Positions 43,773 to 56,000 of a stretch of 64,000 bases of DNA are shown here, one piece after another; position 1 is the first letter of the stretch; the number at the start of each line of letters is the position of its first letter. The notes below the pieces were generated by a model. That model did no database searches. It saw only the letters and a program-made list of their open reading frames with translations, and was not told where the DNA came from. The stretch covers positions 6,172,896 to 6,236,895 of the forward strand of contig CM043793.1 in assembly GCA_023974075.1 (NCBI GenBank), given 5' to 3'. Source of the stretch: Chaenocephalus aceratus. Its lineage: Eukaryota; Chordata; Actinopteri; Perciformes; Channichthyidae. The translations under genes and the position numbers were made by a program.

Positions 43773-46551
43773 CAACACACTCTCACTCCCTGAGCGTCCA
43801 ATAGCGACGTTTGGTCAGTGTCCGTGGCGTCCAATTGTGACGCTCCTAGGCTCCTTCAGCGTCATAAAGGGACGCAAATAGCTTTCAACTGATTGCAATG
43901 TATTCCCATCTGCGTCGGGATTTGACGCTCATGGAAGCACGGCATTCGTTTATGCCGACTGCCCTTAAAGGCAATGTGAGCATCCATTCCCATTGGATAA
44001 CGGAGAATTTTACACCCGGAAGTAAGTACTCCTCTTACTGTCGATTGATTTTACAGTGATATCTGCACTACTCATCGACTAAAAAACACCAGATTATCCT
44101 TGTTAATTACACAACATTGATTGGTTTAAATTGTGTGCAATGCTTTTGTATTTTTCCCCTTCGATTCGGAGAAACAAATATGTTTTCTGAGTAAAGGATG
44201 GCAGAAGACACTACACTACCCAGAATCCCCAGCTATCGTTTGGCCTCCACCATGTGCTCTGTTTGACAAACCCCGTTTTTTTCACCATTCATTCCGATGG
44301 CTGGCGTCTATATCACGTGATCTTCAAATTTCTCCCTGCAGAAAAAGAAAACATGGCCGAAATTCGTTTTATTCTCTGTAGAAAATGCCTATTTTAAAGT
44401 TAGTTTGGCCATTAAAATGCTTTTTGATGTCATTTGATGTGAGAAATATGAGTTGTTGTTTCAGATTATGTGTGCAGTGGATGTACATGATCTTTAGTTT
44501 GCTAGTTATTACGAAGATTACTTCAGGAAATCGCGACGTTTTCATTGTTACCAAGGTGGTTGCTAGGGACGCTGCTATCGATATTATTTCTGTTATGTTG
44601 TGTAACTGTTTAATGGTGTTATCTTTATTGCTACCCCCTTCCCCGTCAATGTATAGTGTTGGTCCACAGCCTAAACATATTAGTTTAACAAAATCCGCAT
44701 CTAAAGATAGCCTACGTTATTTCCCCCCTGTGCAATTCCAGTCTCACATCTCAGAGCACATCGTTATTAACAAATACCGGAAACAGACCGAAAACATTTT
44801 TTAAAAATAATAATAATACCTTATTCCGAGTGTGCTTGCTTTTCTCTTTGAAAGTCATCACATAACGGCATTGTAATACACGGTTCGGCTGCATTACATA
44901 TTACATATCTGCCGTAGTTCTGTATTTATAGAGCCCTGATGAGAAGACAAACATGAGGAACTGAAAACGTGACGTGGATCATACATATATCAGCTATTAA
45001 ACAACATCTTACATTTCTTTTCACACAATACGTCTCCTTGCAGTATCAACACTAATTCGGCTCACTTTTATTTTTGATCCAATTGGTAGATAGGCTGTAT
45101 TTACACCATAAAGGTGCACAGCTGATATAAAGGGACACCAGGTGGTTAAAGCATGTTATTGAATTTCAATATTTTTATTATTAGATATTAATACGATCCC
45201 TATAAAGTATATTCATTACTCGTTATTCTCTACTAATAGTTAATTAAAGACTGTATGTAATGACTATTTTGCACATCCCTTTCAAGATTTCAAGATTTTC
45301 TAAGGTTTATTGACATATCATATAGGCCTACACAACTGTGGTGTAGTTCTGCACTGAATGAAAAACTTGGGTTGCAGGTTCCTCAATAGTGCATTACAAG
45401 ACATCTATCAATATTTGTGCATACCTCCAGCAATGTTAACTATGTTGAAGCACTTATTTTAACTGATATTATACATAATGTATTATACTCTTATAAGATG
45501 TATGTAGATATTTCATCTCCGGCCTTGTCAGGTATTGAACAATCAATAAATAAAGAACACAGAATTGTTGAATATAAAACACAGAATTTATGTGATTATA
45601 CTAAATGATTTTCAAATAAACACAACTGCATATTTAACTGTTACACATGCTGATGTAACGCAAATGTTCCAACTTGGGATCAATAAAGTATATCTTATCT
45701 TAAGCTGATCGATGGCTACTGCCATATTTGCAAAATGTGCCTCTGAACCTTGACAAGTGCATGTTTCAGGCTTATCAATTAATGTAATGTAATGTTATCA
45801 CAGGGGTCACAAACATAAGACCAGCTGTTAAATAAAGCTCTTCTGACCTTAGCTGGCATGTGGGTATATATATTAATACTGCCCATAATGGGCACAAGAC
45901 ATTTTCACCCATTTATTAATTATATGTTTTAAATGTGAGTGTTTCCTAGCCCCTAAACCTCCAGGGATGTACACAGTTTAATACTGGCAACTTCTTATTA
46001 TGGGAAATACGAAAACGTCTTTTAAAACTACAACTCCCAGTAGAGACGTGCCATAGAGAACATGTTGCGAAACAGAATAGCCAGCATATGTAGTTCTGGG
46101 GACGGGGTGGGGGAGGGGGGACGCGGTGGACCCGTTCAAATCCAGTTTTGGACAGTCTGCCGTGGTTCAATCCCATTTCAAGTGCTGTTCGAGAATCGGC
46201 TTAACCCTCGGAGCACACTCTCCAATCACAGAGCTTGAGGACTATCAGGGGTTTGTCAAGAGCACATGGTGTAGTCCAAACGATAGCTGGGGATTCTGGG
46301 TAGTGTAGTGTCTTCTGCCATCCTTTACTCCTGGGAATGGACGCTCACATTACCTTTAAGGGCAGCCGACATAAACGAATGCCGTGCTTCCATGAGCGTC
46401 AAATCCCGACGCAGATGGGAATACATTGCAATCAGTTGAAAGCTATTTGCGTCCCTTTATGACGCTGAAGGAGCCTAGGAGCGTCACAATTGGACGCCAC
46501 GGACACTGACCAAACGTCGCTATTGGACGCTTAGGGAGTGAGAGTGTGTTG
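43773..46551. mobile_element. Large foldback element F2
   Basis: Same ends as F1 (CAACACACTCTCACTCCC and complement), similar arms, and a centre (about 44275-46225) closely matching F1. The right arm is shorter: a deletion near 46330 removes the part corresponding to about 27090-27285. No clean target duplication is visible. Confidence 0.85.
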
Positions 46552-46852
46552 CACGTGTCGCCTTCTCTCCTGGCAGGACATGAATTAAAATGTCTAACTC
46601 GGACTTCATTTTAAGGACATTTCGGCCAGGGGTGTAGAGCTATATTTGTTCAAGCACCGGATTGGCAAAACCGGAGAGTGTGCACCAGTCTGCCTTGATC
46701 TATGAATTCATGTCCGTGACTCTCACAGTATCTGCTGCCCACAGCTGTTTTATATAAGGAAAACCTCCTTCACTTCATGAAATCTCTGCAGCACCAGGAG
46801 GCAGCGGGAGGGTTAACTCAGCCTCTGAGAAGACGAGCGCGCCGCGCAGTGC

Positions 46853-46893
46853 CTTTCACACCGCCTTTCACACCGCCTTTCACACCGCCTTCA
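46853..46893. repeat. Short minisatellite of CCTTTCACACCG
   Basis: About three and a half tandem copies of a 12-bp unit inside the hAT-type element. Confidence 0.85.
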
Positions 46894-47563
46894 CTGTGTG
46901 TACCTTCAGAAATAATCATTAGTAAGGCTAAAGAGCGACCGCAGGCTGATGTGTTTTAACCACACACACCTATACACACACACACGCGATCTAAAGGCAG
47001 ACTTTTGTTCCTCCATGTTTCGTTGTTATTGTTTCACTGAGCGAGCGGACCCGCGATTTATTTTCAAACGCTTTTTTGGTCCATCTGCGGCGGTAATAGG
47101 TTTTGTGGACTGTGATGAATATTAAATGTTGAGAGGAAATCTTTCCACCAATAATTCCAATAAGTAATCCAAAATGTATTCACTTCAGGTCTACGAAAGT
47201 AACTGTAATCAGATTACTCGTTTTTCAAATGTAACGCGAGCTGAATACAGTTACTTGATTTTTGTATTCTGATTACGTAATGTTACATGTATTCCGTTAC
47301 AACCGAACCCTGGCTACACCATTGTTTGGTTTCCATTGTGGCGCGTCTCTTTAGCAGTGCACGCAACTCAAAGTCTGAGAGGGTGAGGAAGCTAGTCACA
47401 GAAAACTGAACAAGAGTCGACAACTCCACCCTCTGCTCACTCCTTTCCTGTAAAATACAGGTCCAGCCCACACATACGCTCCATGGTGCTACAGGCATTG
47501 CACTTACAACTACAACAAGCATGTAAATGTTAATCTACAGCTCCGGCGATCCACTAGCACCCT

Positions 47564-47955
47564 GGGTGTTTCTCAATCTCGAGTACGCTTGCTTGGTAGC
47601 ACATGTCTTCCGAGCGTCTTGCTTCAGAAGCGAGGCAAGAATACTTCCTGGCATTCGGAAAACAAAGAGTGGAACAGGCTAGCAAGTGTGCAGGTGTGCA
47701 TCATATGAGAGGCCCCGCCTAACATTTTCCGCCACAGATTTAGGGAAATTGGTCCGTGCGCAAAGCATTGTGGGGATTTTAAGACCGCGGAGTCTACACA
47801 TGTGCAGCCTCGAAATTTCTCCAAACGAAGTACGCCAGGCTCGGTAGAAATCCAAGTATGCTGGACATTGGAACAGTACTTCGGCGGCACTCAATGACGT
47901 AGTATGCTTGAAATAGTGGCTCTGGAGCAGCTTTACTCAAGATTGAGAAACACCC
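47564..47955. mobile_element. MITE with GGGTGTTTCTCAATC ends
   Basis: Begins GGGTGTTTCTCAATCTCGAGT and ends ACTCAAGATTGAGAAACACCC, a terminal inverted repeat of about 20 bp with one or two mismatches. It is non-coding; the antisense frames inside are incidental. Confidence 0.75.
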
Positions 47956-48040
47956 CCGGAGTCTCCACCTGCAGACGCAGCCATCCTCGACAACTACTGT
48001 AGCGTCACCTTGGATACGAGTCCAAACAATTCACTGACAC

Positions 48041-48431
48041 ACAGGGCACTGACAGGGCGCCCTATGACCATCAGATCTGACGATGCTGATTGGCTGAAAT
48101 TATGTTTCGGTGGCATAGTTTACAGATAGCAACAGTCAGCAATGTGTTGGCTGCAGCTGCTCTGGCTGAGGGCTCCTTTCTTACCGCCCAGACGAGAGAG
48201 GGTAATGATACCAGGCAGGAAACATGTGATTTATCAGTAACTTTACATATCGTAACACAATTTTGAACCAGATTGTAGTGTAGATTATACATTTTACTGA
48301 TACCAACTATATAATATTTACCTTGTTCATTAAAAAAATTTAAATATATTTTTTAATTTATTTTTAATTTGTAATGACAATCAAACATGTGGGAAGAGGT
48401 GGGGCGGCACCCCTATGGGCCGGCCGCCACT
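48041..48431. mobile_element. Possible hAT fragment
   Basis: Starts near CAGGGCGCCCTATG and ends near CACCCCTATGGGCCGGCCGCCACTG, resembling hAT termini such as CAGTGGCGGCC. No duplication was found. Confidence 0.4.
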
Positions 48432-48593
48432 GCGTAACATCACTAACTTTAATAACCAAACTGAAAACTGTTGAGAACAATGACAAAAACATTCAAAAGC
48501 CATGTTAGTTTATGCACTTGAAAAGTCTAAGTTGAATAGGGGTATGTAAATGTTTGGAAAGTTGTACAAACATCATATGTTGCACATTTGCCA

Positions 48594-48917
48594 CCCCATC
48601 CATCCATCCATCCATCCATCTTCTCCCACTTATCCGTGGTCGGGTCGCGGGGGTAGCAGTTCCAGCAGAGAGCCCCAAACGTTCCTTTCCCTGGTCACAT
48701 CAACCAGCTGTGACTGGGGGATCCCAAGGCGCTCCCAGGCCAGCGAAGAGATATAATCCCTCCACCTGGTCCTAGTTCTACCCCTTGGTCTCTTCTCAGC
48801 TGGACGTGCCTGGAACACCTCCCTAGGGAGGCACCCAGGTGGCATCCTAACTAGGTGCCCAAACCACCTCAACTGGCTCCTTTCGTCAACGAGAAATACC
48901 TTATCTAATAAAAACAA
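48594..48917 (-). pseudogene. LINE ORF2 C-terminal end with tetranucleotide tail
   Basis: On the - strand the frame 48917-48630 contains LRWFGHLVRMPPG, RPRGRTRTRWRDYI and LAWERLGI, a very common C-terminal sequence of fish non-LTR retrotransposon ORF2 proteins. It is followed on that strand by a GGAT repeat (plus-strand ATCC run at about 48596-48622), the usual tail of this type. The 5' end is truncated. Confidence 0.8.
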
Positions 48918-49540
48918 TATGTAATGTGCAGAGATATAAGTAGAGACAGTTTGTGAAATGCATAACTCTAATTAGCAATATGTCATACCATACCTCAATA
49001 ACTGATTTCTTATTTCAGCACCCTTTGAAACAACATTTAATTTTTAATCGCTGAAATAATCAATCAATGTTTATTTATATAGCCCAATATCACAAATGTT
49101 ACAAATAATAAGATGTTAACAATGAAACTGTTTTGATGGCATCAGTCTGCAGGCTCAGCTCCCACCCTTTCTTTATTAAAGGACTTTTGATCACGAGTTC
49201 TGACAACCCATGACTGATGGTGGAAAGTAACAAAGTACATTTACTAAAGTGTTGTATTTAGGTTAACTTTTGAGGGACTTTTTTTGAGTGTTTTCATTGT
49301 CTTGTTTATACTTACACTATTCATTTTGGAAGCAAATATTGTACTTTTACATGACATTTAATATTAGATATCCATATCTAATATTAAACAATGCAGGTTA
49401 ACTGTTCAGTTAAATTAGCTGTTTAATAAACACAAAGGCTTAGTCTATATTGTTTTGTCTGTGTAACTAGATGACAGATACATGAATATTACATGTTGAG
49501 TCCTCCCCTTGTTATGCTCTGCGCCTCAGCCCTTCTGATT
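48918..49540. repeat. Diverged copy of blocks F and B next to MAK16
   Basis: Recognisable but more divergent match to block F (CAGCACCCTTTGAAA.., GACTGTTTTGATGGCATCAG) and then part of block B (AACACAAAGGCTTAGTCTAT). The greater divergence suggests an older member of the array family. Confidence 0.7.
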
Positions 49541-49855
49541 CTGAACCAGGGGGAACAATTCCAGTGATTGGTGTTACTTTAATAACCAAACTTCAAGAGC
49601 CGTGGTCTTAAGTTATTGCATTTATAAAGTTTAAGTGGAATAGGGATAACAATACAATTATATATAGTATATATCCAAATATATGTTTGGAAAGTTGTAC
49701 AAACAAACACAAACTGACTAGTACTTATGGAAATTATTTTCCATTTACAAGGAATATAATACCAGAAAGAAATATTGCACAGTTTGGTGGCAAATGACGA
49801 TGCATACAAATGGCTGTTAGACTTCTTTGAGACAATCCGGTCTACTGCCAGAAGA

Positions 49856-50045
49856 GGCAGCAATGCGACATCACCGGCTGTCGTGACGCACCAACGAAGA
49901 AGAAGAGATATCGCCCATGATCGTCCATGTGGCTCCTTCTGAGACAGAAACACTCAATGATAGCTTAACATCAACTTAATCAATATAATAAAACCAACAG
50001 CAGTGGTGGAGGTGAAGCTGCCAGCAGCTCCGCGGGGAACTCAAG
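49856..50045 (+). promoter_or_regulatory. MAK16 5' flank / probable promoter
   Basis: About 190 bp of locally unique sequence between the duplicated flank (49540-49855) and the MAK16 ATG. It has CpGs but no TATA box in an expected position, as usual for housekeeping promoters. Neither the transcription start nor any factor site can be fixed from sequence alone. Confidence 0.4.
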
Positions 50046-50060
50046 ATGCAATGCGACGAC
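50046..50060 (+). CDS. mak16: MAK16 coding exon 1
   Basis: Five codons (MQCDD) ending at a GTAAGTG donor. The short first coding exon and the MQxDD start agree with other vertebrate MAK16 proteins. Confidence 0.9.
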
Positions 50061-53000
50061 GTAAGTGTGTTTCAACAGATTTAAAGCTCCTCATGTGCTA
50101 GGCTAGGTCTTCATGCTAACGATAGCTAACCGGCAACTATTTAAAAACGGATACATATATTTCTTTTATTATAAATAATAATAGTTTAGTGCCTACGTTA
50201 GCTACTTAACATATGGGGGTGAAAGGGTAGTGTTTAACAGTATTTGAGACACTTTGACACCAAGCTAGGGGAACCCATTATTTTGTATGTAAAATGTGAC
50301 GCCAACCCATGTGGTAAAAAGTATATTTTCAGGTTGTCTTGCTTGTATGTACAATTGCAGTGGTTTTAAAACGTATATAGAGTCGTATTTGAATTTATCT
50401 CGGCAACATGTATTAGCATTTCTTGTGTAAACAGAACTGGAATCATAGGAATTACATTTTAAATATCTCCTGAGCTTGTTAGTACATGGACTGTTTGTTG
50501 AATTTGATATGAAAAATAAAATTAACTGAGGATATAATGTAACGTCTACAGACACACTGGTTACTAAATTAAGGCTATTTATATATAGATATCAATTCAG
50601 TGGCATGAATAGTATTTGAGACAGTCAACATGCTAGTTGCACGCCAAACTCCATTATAAAAAGGTCATTTAAACGTTGTCTAGCTTCTCTGTAAACATGC
50701 AGAATGACACTATATTTTATTATTATCTTATATTTGATCTTATATTTATTTACAGTACATCTTTGAAAAGTACAGTATATTATCATTATGTTTAACTTTC
50801 CTTAGTTTCCCAGCAGAAAGTGTTTACAGATAGATTTGCTTTGAAAATATTTTGTATTCATAATAGTAAAATATAGTCTCTGGTTGCCAGCTCATAGAGT
50901 CCTGTTGTGAAACCGGAAATGTAGATTACCCCAACGCTTTATGATAGAAATGTATGGTTGGGGTCCCCAGCACATAGAAACTGCTGGATGTTAACATGTC
51001 TTTGTTGGGCAATTTGCACAATAAGCATAACACTGTTGGACTGTCACAGAAGTAATGTCTGATGATCTCCTAATAGTGTATATTTTTCCTGTAGTTATTG
51101 ACATTGTAGCTCAGCATAGTGTAAACTTTGCATACCCTTCCCTCGTCTAACATGGTTAGCCTAGCCACCTTAAGCCTATCAATGACAGAAATGTAGCCAA
51201 CTGACTAGTACCTTTTTATAAGTTTATTAGTACAACAAGATTATATAAAAATGCACTTTGTCGAATATTAACCAGGGATTATGTGATTGCGTTTTAATTA
51301 TATTAGAAATATATTTTAGTTTTGCATACACACATTTACAGAGATGAATCCCACACAACATTTGGATAGTATGTGATGCTGTGACCAGAAGAGCATTGAG
51401 AGCTTTAAAAAAAAAAAGTCACACGAAAGAATGAATATTTGGTGAACACTTATGCTGTAGCAAATGAAAAGGCTCCTAGTACAGGGGTAGACATTAAGGG
51501 TACAATTGTATTATCACCGGCCCCACCATTGTAACCACTGGTTAAAAAAAAAATCGACTAATAATGAAGAAAATGAACACATTTGTTGCAATAGTAATTT
51601 ATGCACTAACTACATTACTACTTGTACTACAACATTTGAATCATCAGTTCTTCCTCATTTTCCTCAATTGTTCATATTTGGTTTATTAAAAATAATGATA
51701 TTGTGGTCATTGTTAAAAAATGTCTGCTATTATTATTATGAGTATTATTATTTGTATAATGCGCTTTCTGCCTTCCTGTCATTAGGAGTTAAAAATGTAA
51801 TGGCTATGTAATATATTAGATTAGATCCTTCATTATCCTAAACTGCTGGGACATTTCCCTTTAGCCAATACCTTTATATTGTCTACTCTTCACTTACTTG
51901 TCAGCATAGGTGGGCATTGATGTACAGAGCCGACAGAAGACCTTGTTTATATTGGCATCATATTGAGAGGTGCAGCCAGTGACGCGTCCTAAAACCAGGA
52001 AGTAAGCTGCTGGTTCCCTCCACAAAAAGCAATGGGATTTCTCCATAGGGTTTTGGAAAATAACTGTAAATAAGGTCTGTGGAAAACAAACCTGTTTGAT
52101 AAAACGTGCTAAATCTAATCGATAGATTTATGATTCGAAAATTATAAAAGGGTTCTAGGACGCGTCACTGCACCACAATAGAGAATTTAGTATAATTTTA
52201 ATATAGAAGCCAACTCCATCGATCAAGCCAGTGTGGCTGAAACTTTCTCTCCCTCTTCTTCTCATGCTCCCTGTAACTCTCCTTTAACTCCTCCAGTGAC
52301 TTTCTTTTATTTGAAGATAGTTTTTTGGCCGGTTACCGCTGGTATTAAAAACATTTTGGCGAAGGGTTAGGTGGCGCGAAAGTCTGTAGTGAACGAGCGC
52401 TGCAGGGAACAGCTGTTTGCTTTTCACCCAACAACGACAACTGCGTCATGAAACGCTATGTTGTAGCGTTAATAAACGAAACAATTTAACAAAATGGCTT
52501 GTCAAAATACCAATACCACAGGACCGTTTTGTTTTTTTAAGCAATATTTTTAGTGGCCCGAGCGGGCAAGTGGAAAGTACGTTATGCTGGCCCGGGGTGT
52601 CTAAATAGTGCTTCCGGGCCAGCGGGACATGTATAATGTCGAGCCCTGTGGGATATGACTGTAATGTTTTGAATCTGCTTCTTGCAGGTGATCTGGGACA
52701 TTATCGGGAACAAACAGTTCTGCTCCTTCAAAGTCAAGTAAGTCTGAATCTGCTCAAATTCATGAATTGAATAGATAGTTGTGCAGCTAGTTGATGAATT
52801 TGTCACTACTTCAAGTCTCCATCTCTGTTTTGACTTACAATTGATGAAACGAATTGAACCTATGTGCCTAAATGCAACCGTGTTAACTGCACAGATAACA
52901 CCTTGTCTCCTCTTTCTGTCCAGGACCAAGACTCAGAACTTCTGTCGAAATGAATACAACATCACAGGGCTGTGCAACCGCTCGTCCTGTCCGCTGTCCA

Positions 53001-56000
53001 ACAGTCAGTACGCCACGATCAGGGAGGAGAAAGGTAAACCCGTCATACACTTCCACTTTAAAGGGGCCTATTCTGTTATTTTTCAGGTTCCTATCATTAT
53101 GTAGTGCCTCTACTGGGACATGTCTCCATGCTTTAATGTTCAAAAAGCTCTTTACTTTCCTCATACTGCCTGTGCTGCAGCACCTCTTTTCACCCTCTGT
53201 CTGAAACCAGCTCTGTTGTGATTGGTCAACTGCTTAGAGATGTCCCGTCTCATAGCCTCACATACAGTGCGATAGTCAATAGAAGTGCAGGGATGCAAAC
53301 TGGTCACCTTTCGGCGAAATTCGCCTTTGAATCCAAAATAGGTCGTTTGTGTGATTCATGTAGATCTGCAATACAAATATTTGTGGGCTATGGGGGGGGG
53401 TCTGGGACCCGGAGTAATCTGCGGCCGCGAGCCGTTATGTGCCATCATGACACGCATGGTGTTCTTTTTTTATATATTATAATGAAGCTCGAGTCTTCCT
53501 CCCTGTCGGCTCTGCTCATCGATGTATAATAAGACTCTGCTGTTATGAGGGTCTAGCTTCAGCAGCTACATTACCTACGGGTGCGTTCGTTAATATGAAC
53601 TGTGTGGTCCGCAGTCACTGTGGCACAGACTGGACCGCTGGTGAACAGCTGTTAGAACGGGCCGTTCAGGTGTTCAGAGCAGAGCGGCAGAGCGTGATGT
53701 GCACTGAAACGTTTTTCTGTCGCAATATTATCGTTGAGCTAGCTAGCATACATTGTCACTATCTGCTAACGTTAGCTTTAGCCTTTGTTTTCTAATCGTT
53801 TTTTTCATAGGCTATAAACGGAGGTGGTATAAGTATAGATATTCTACTAGTGTAAAAGTAGAAGTACTCAGGTCTTGTACTTGAGTAAAAGTAGAAGTAC
53901 CAGAATGTAGGAACAATTCTGCAATCAAAATGTTCCTCAAGTAAAAGTATTAAAGTAGCGACAGTAAAAGTAGTCGTTGTGCAGATTGGTCCATTTCAGA
54001 ATAATATATATGATATGTTTTATAATGATTGATCATGAAAGTGTTCTCAAAGCTGGTAAAGGTGCAGCTCGTTTGAATGACTTTGTATACTGCAGGGTAG
54101 CTTGTGGATTTACTCCAGGTGGAACTAAAGTCTGATTCAACACTTGGTTATATTTAGGGATGCTCCGATCGATCGGTCACCGATCGAGATCGGCCGATTC
54201 TCACTCTCTACTGATCGATCGGTGCTCTCTAAACATGCCGATCGCATGACATAAAATACATGACACTTTTCTCTGTGTGCGGCAAAACAAGCTCGCCAAA
54301 ATCGCTTCACCGGTCTGGCATTATTTTAAGGTGTCCGAAAAAGACAGTAAAATAGCGGAATGCAACGTGTGTGAAGCAGAAATCCTGCAGCTCCGCCCGC
54401 CAGACCGGTAAGCGGGACGAAACACAAGAGTTAGACCTAACACAGCTATCTTATCTACTTCTGGAACAAGCTAAACTAGTTATTATAAATATATTTATTC
54501 TTCACTGTCGGGTCACTCATTACTGGATCAGCGAGCTGCATGAGATATTGACTGGCTGTCAGGAGAGAGAGGGGGAGAGAGAGCGCTTCCGCTCATTCCT
54601 CCCGTGTTATTATCCAAAGTGAATGTAAACTTGAATAATGTACCTCATTTGAATGTAATAATTAAGTTGATTGTTGTTTGTGGAAGCTCCAGTGAATGAG
54701 CCCCATTAACTGAGTTTAAACATCACTTTAAATGGAAGATTTAAAGTGATGTTTAAATCTTCCATTTAGGCCCCGCCCACTCGATCGGATCGGCGATCGG
54801 TATCTGCCGATACTGCTTCCGGTGATCGGCCCCGAAATTGGCAATCGGAGCATCCCTAGTTATATTTCACATCATTCATCCAGATCTGTAAAGTAACTAA
54901 AGGTATTAAATACATGTAGTGGAGTAGAAGTACACCATGCACCTCTGAACTGTAGAGGAGAAGAAGAACAAAGTAGCAAAACATTGAAATACTTAAATAA
55001 AGTACAAGTATCTCAAAATTGTACCCAAGTAGTACTTGAGTTTATGAACTTAGTTACTTTACACCACTGGCTATACCGATAGAAAGACTACGCCTTGCAC
55101 AGAGGCATGAAAATAGATTTTCAAAATGCTCAGCAGTGCTGCCAGAATGATAAACTGATGCTACACAATTAAAATAAATGCTTTTATATATTTCTACTAG
55201 ATGTGACTCTTTGGCGTTTCTGTTATTATTAACTGCTGCTTTAGTTGCTCTGACTGCTAAAATCCTGTTATTCCTCATTTTAAAGCCGATATTCCGTGGG
55301 GTGGGGGGGCTCGGATCCTTGTCACCTTTTTCATACCTGATGAGTTTGCATCCCTGCAGTAGTGTTAATTTCGTTGACTAAAACTATGACGAAATATGTT
55401 CGTCAAAGACCTTTTTTTCCAGGGCGAGACGATGACGAGACGGCACCGACGGCAGTAAACAATAACTGTAACGAAATCATCATGCAATATCGTTGATGAA
55501 AAGTGACGAGACGAAAATGTAGTTTACTAAATAAAAACTATGCCAAAATCTCTCTTTACTTTCGTTGACGAAAAATGAGGAGACGAAATATTATCAAAGA
55601 TAACGTTACATCTCTGATAGTCAGTTTTTCTCCCAGCAGTTCCATTGCCGGTGCTGCGGCAGAGCAGCAGCTGTGTCTGTGCTGCGCGCGGCGGTACATT
55701 TGAATTACACCGGGCAGCGGCACAATATGAACTGTCAGGAAGACTTGGGTCTAACTCATGGTCTAACTAACCTTATTTAACAGAAAATAAAATGGCAACA
55801 ACAGGGCTTGGGAGCAGTGGTCGCGTTAACCGAATACCCCCCCGTCAGCGCGAGTGAGTGATACATTGTGCACTCAACGGATAATAATGGATTTTGACGG
55901 AAATGTTACGATCCTGTCCGTCAAAATGACTGACAACGAAAAAGTCTAAAGCCACCACTGCTTGGGAGAAAGAAACGATGTGATATTTGGGCCCATTTTC

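Larger units (their letters stand above)
43426..47312. mobile_element. hAT-type element carrying foldback F2
   Basis: The ends are CAGGGTTGGGAGGGTTAC.. and ..CCGTTACAACCGAACCCTG, flanked by a perfect 8-bp duplication, GCTACACC, at 43418-43425 and 47313-47320. Internal AATCAGATTAC motifs recur near both ends. No transposase. Foldback F2 occupies 43773-46551, leaving about 1.1 kb of the element itself. Confidence 0.88.
50061..52687 (+). other. MAK16 intron 1
   Basis: A 2.6-kb intron without a second gene. It holds a MITE (51967-52176) and a piggyBac-like internal fragment (about 52381-52550). The rest is AT-rich and featureless to me. Confidence 0.85.
53288..55356. mobile_element. hAT-type element in MAK16 intron 3 (outer)
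   Basis: The ends CAGGGATGCAAACTGGTCACC.. and ..GAGTTTGCATCCCTG form an inverted repeat. The flanks TAGAAGTG and CAGTAGTG agree at six of eight positions, as a decayed 8-bp duplication would. It contains the element at 53817-55068. Confidence 0.75.

Noticed and set aside
43766..46558. Possible target duplication around foldback F2 (GCGTGTG and CACGTGT)
   Set aside because: The strings overlap only when shifted, so no duplication can be claimed.
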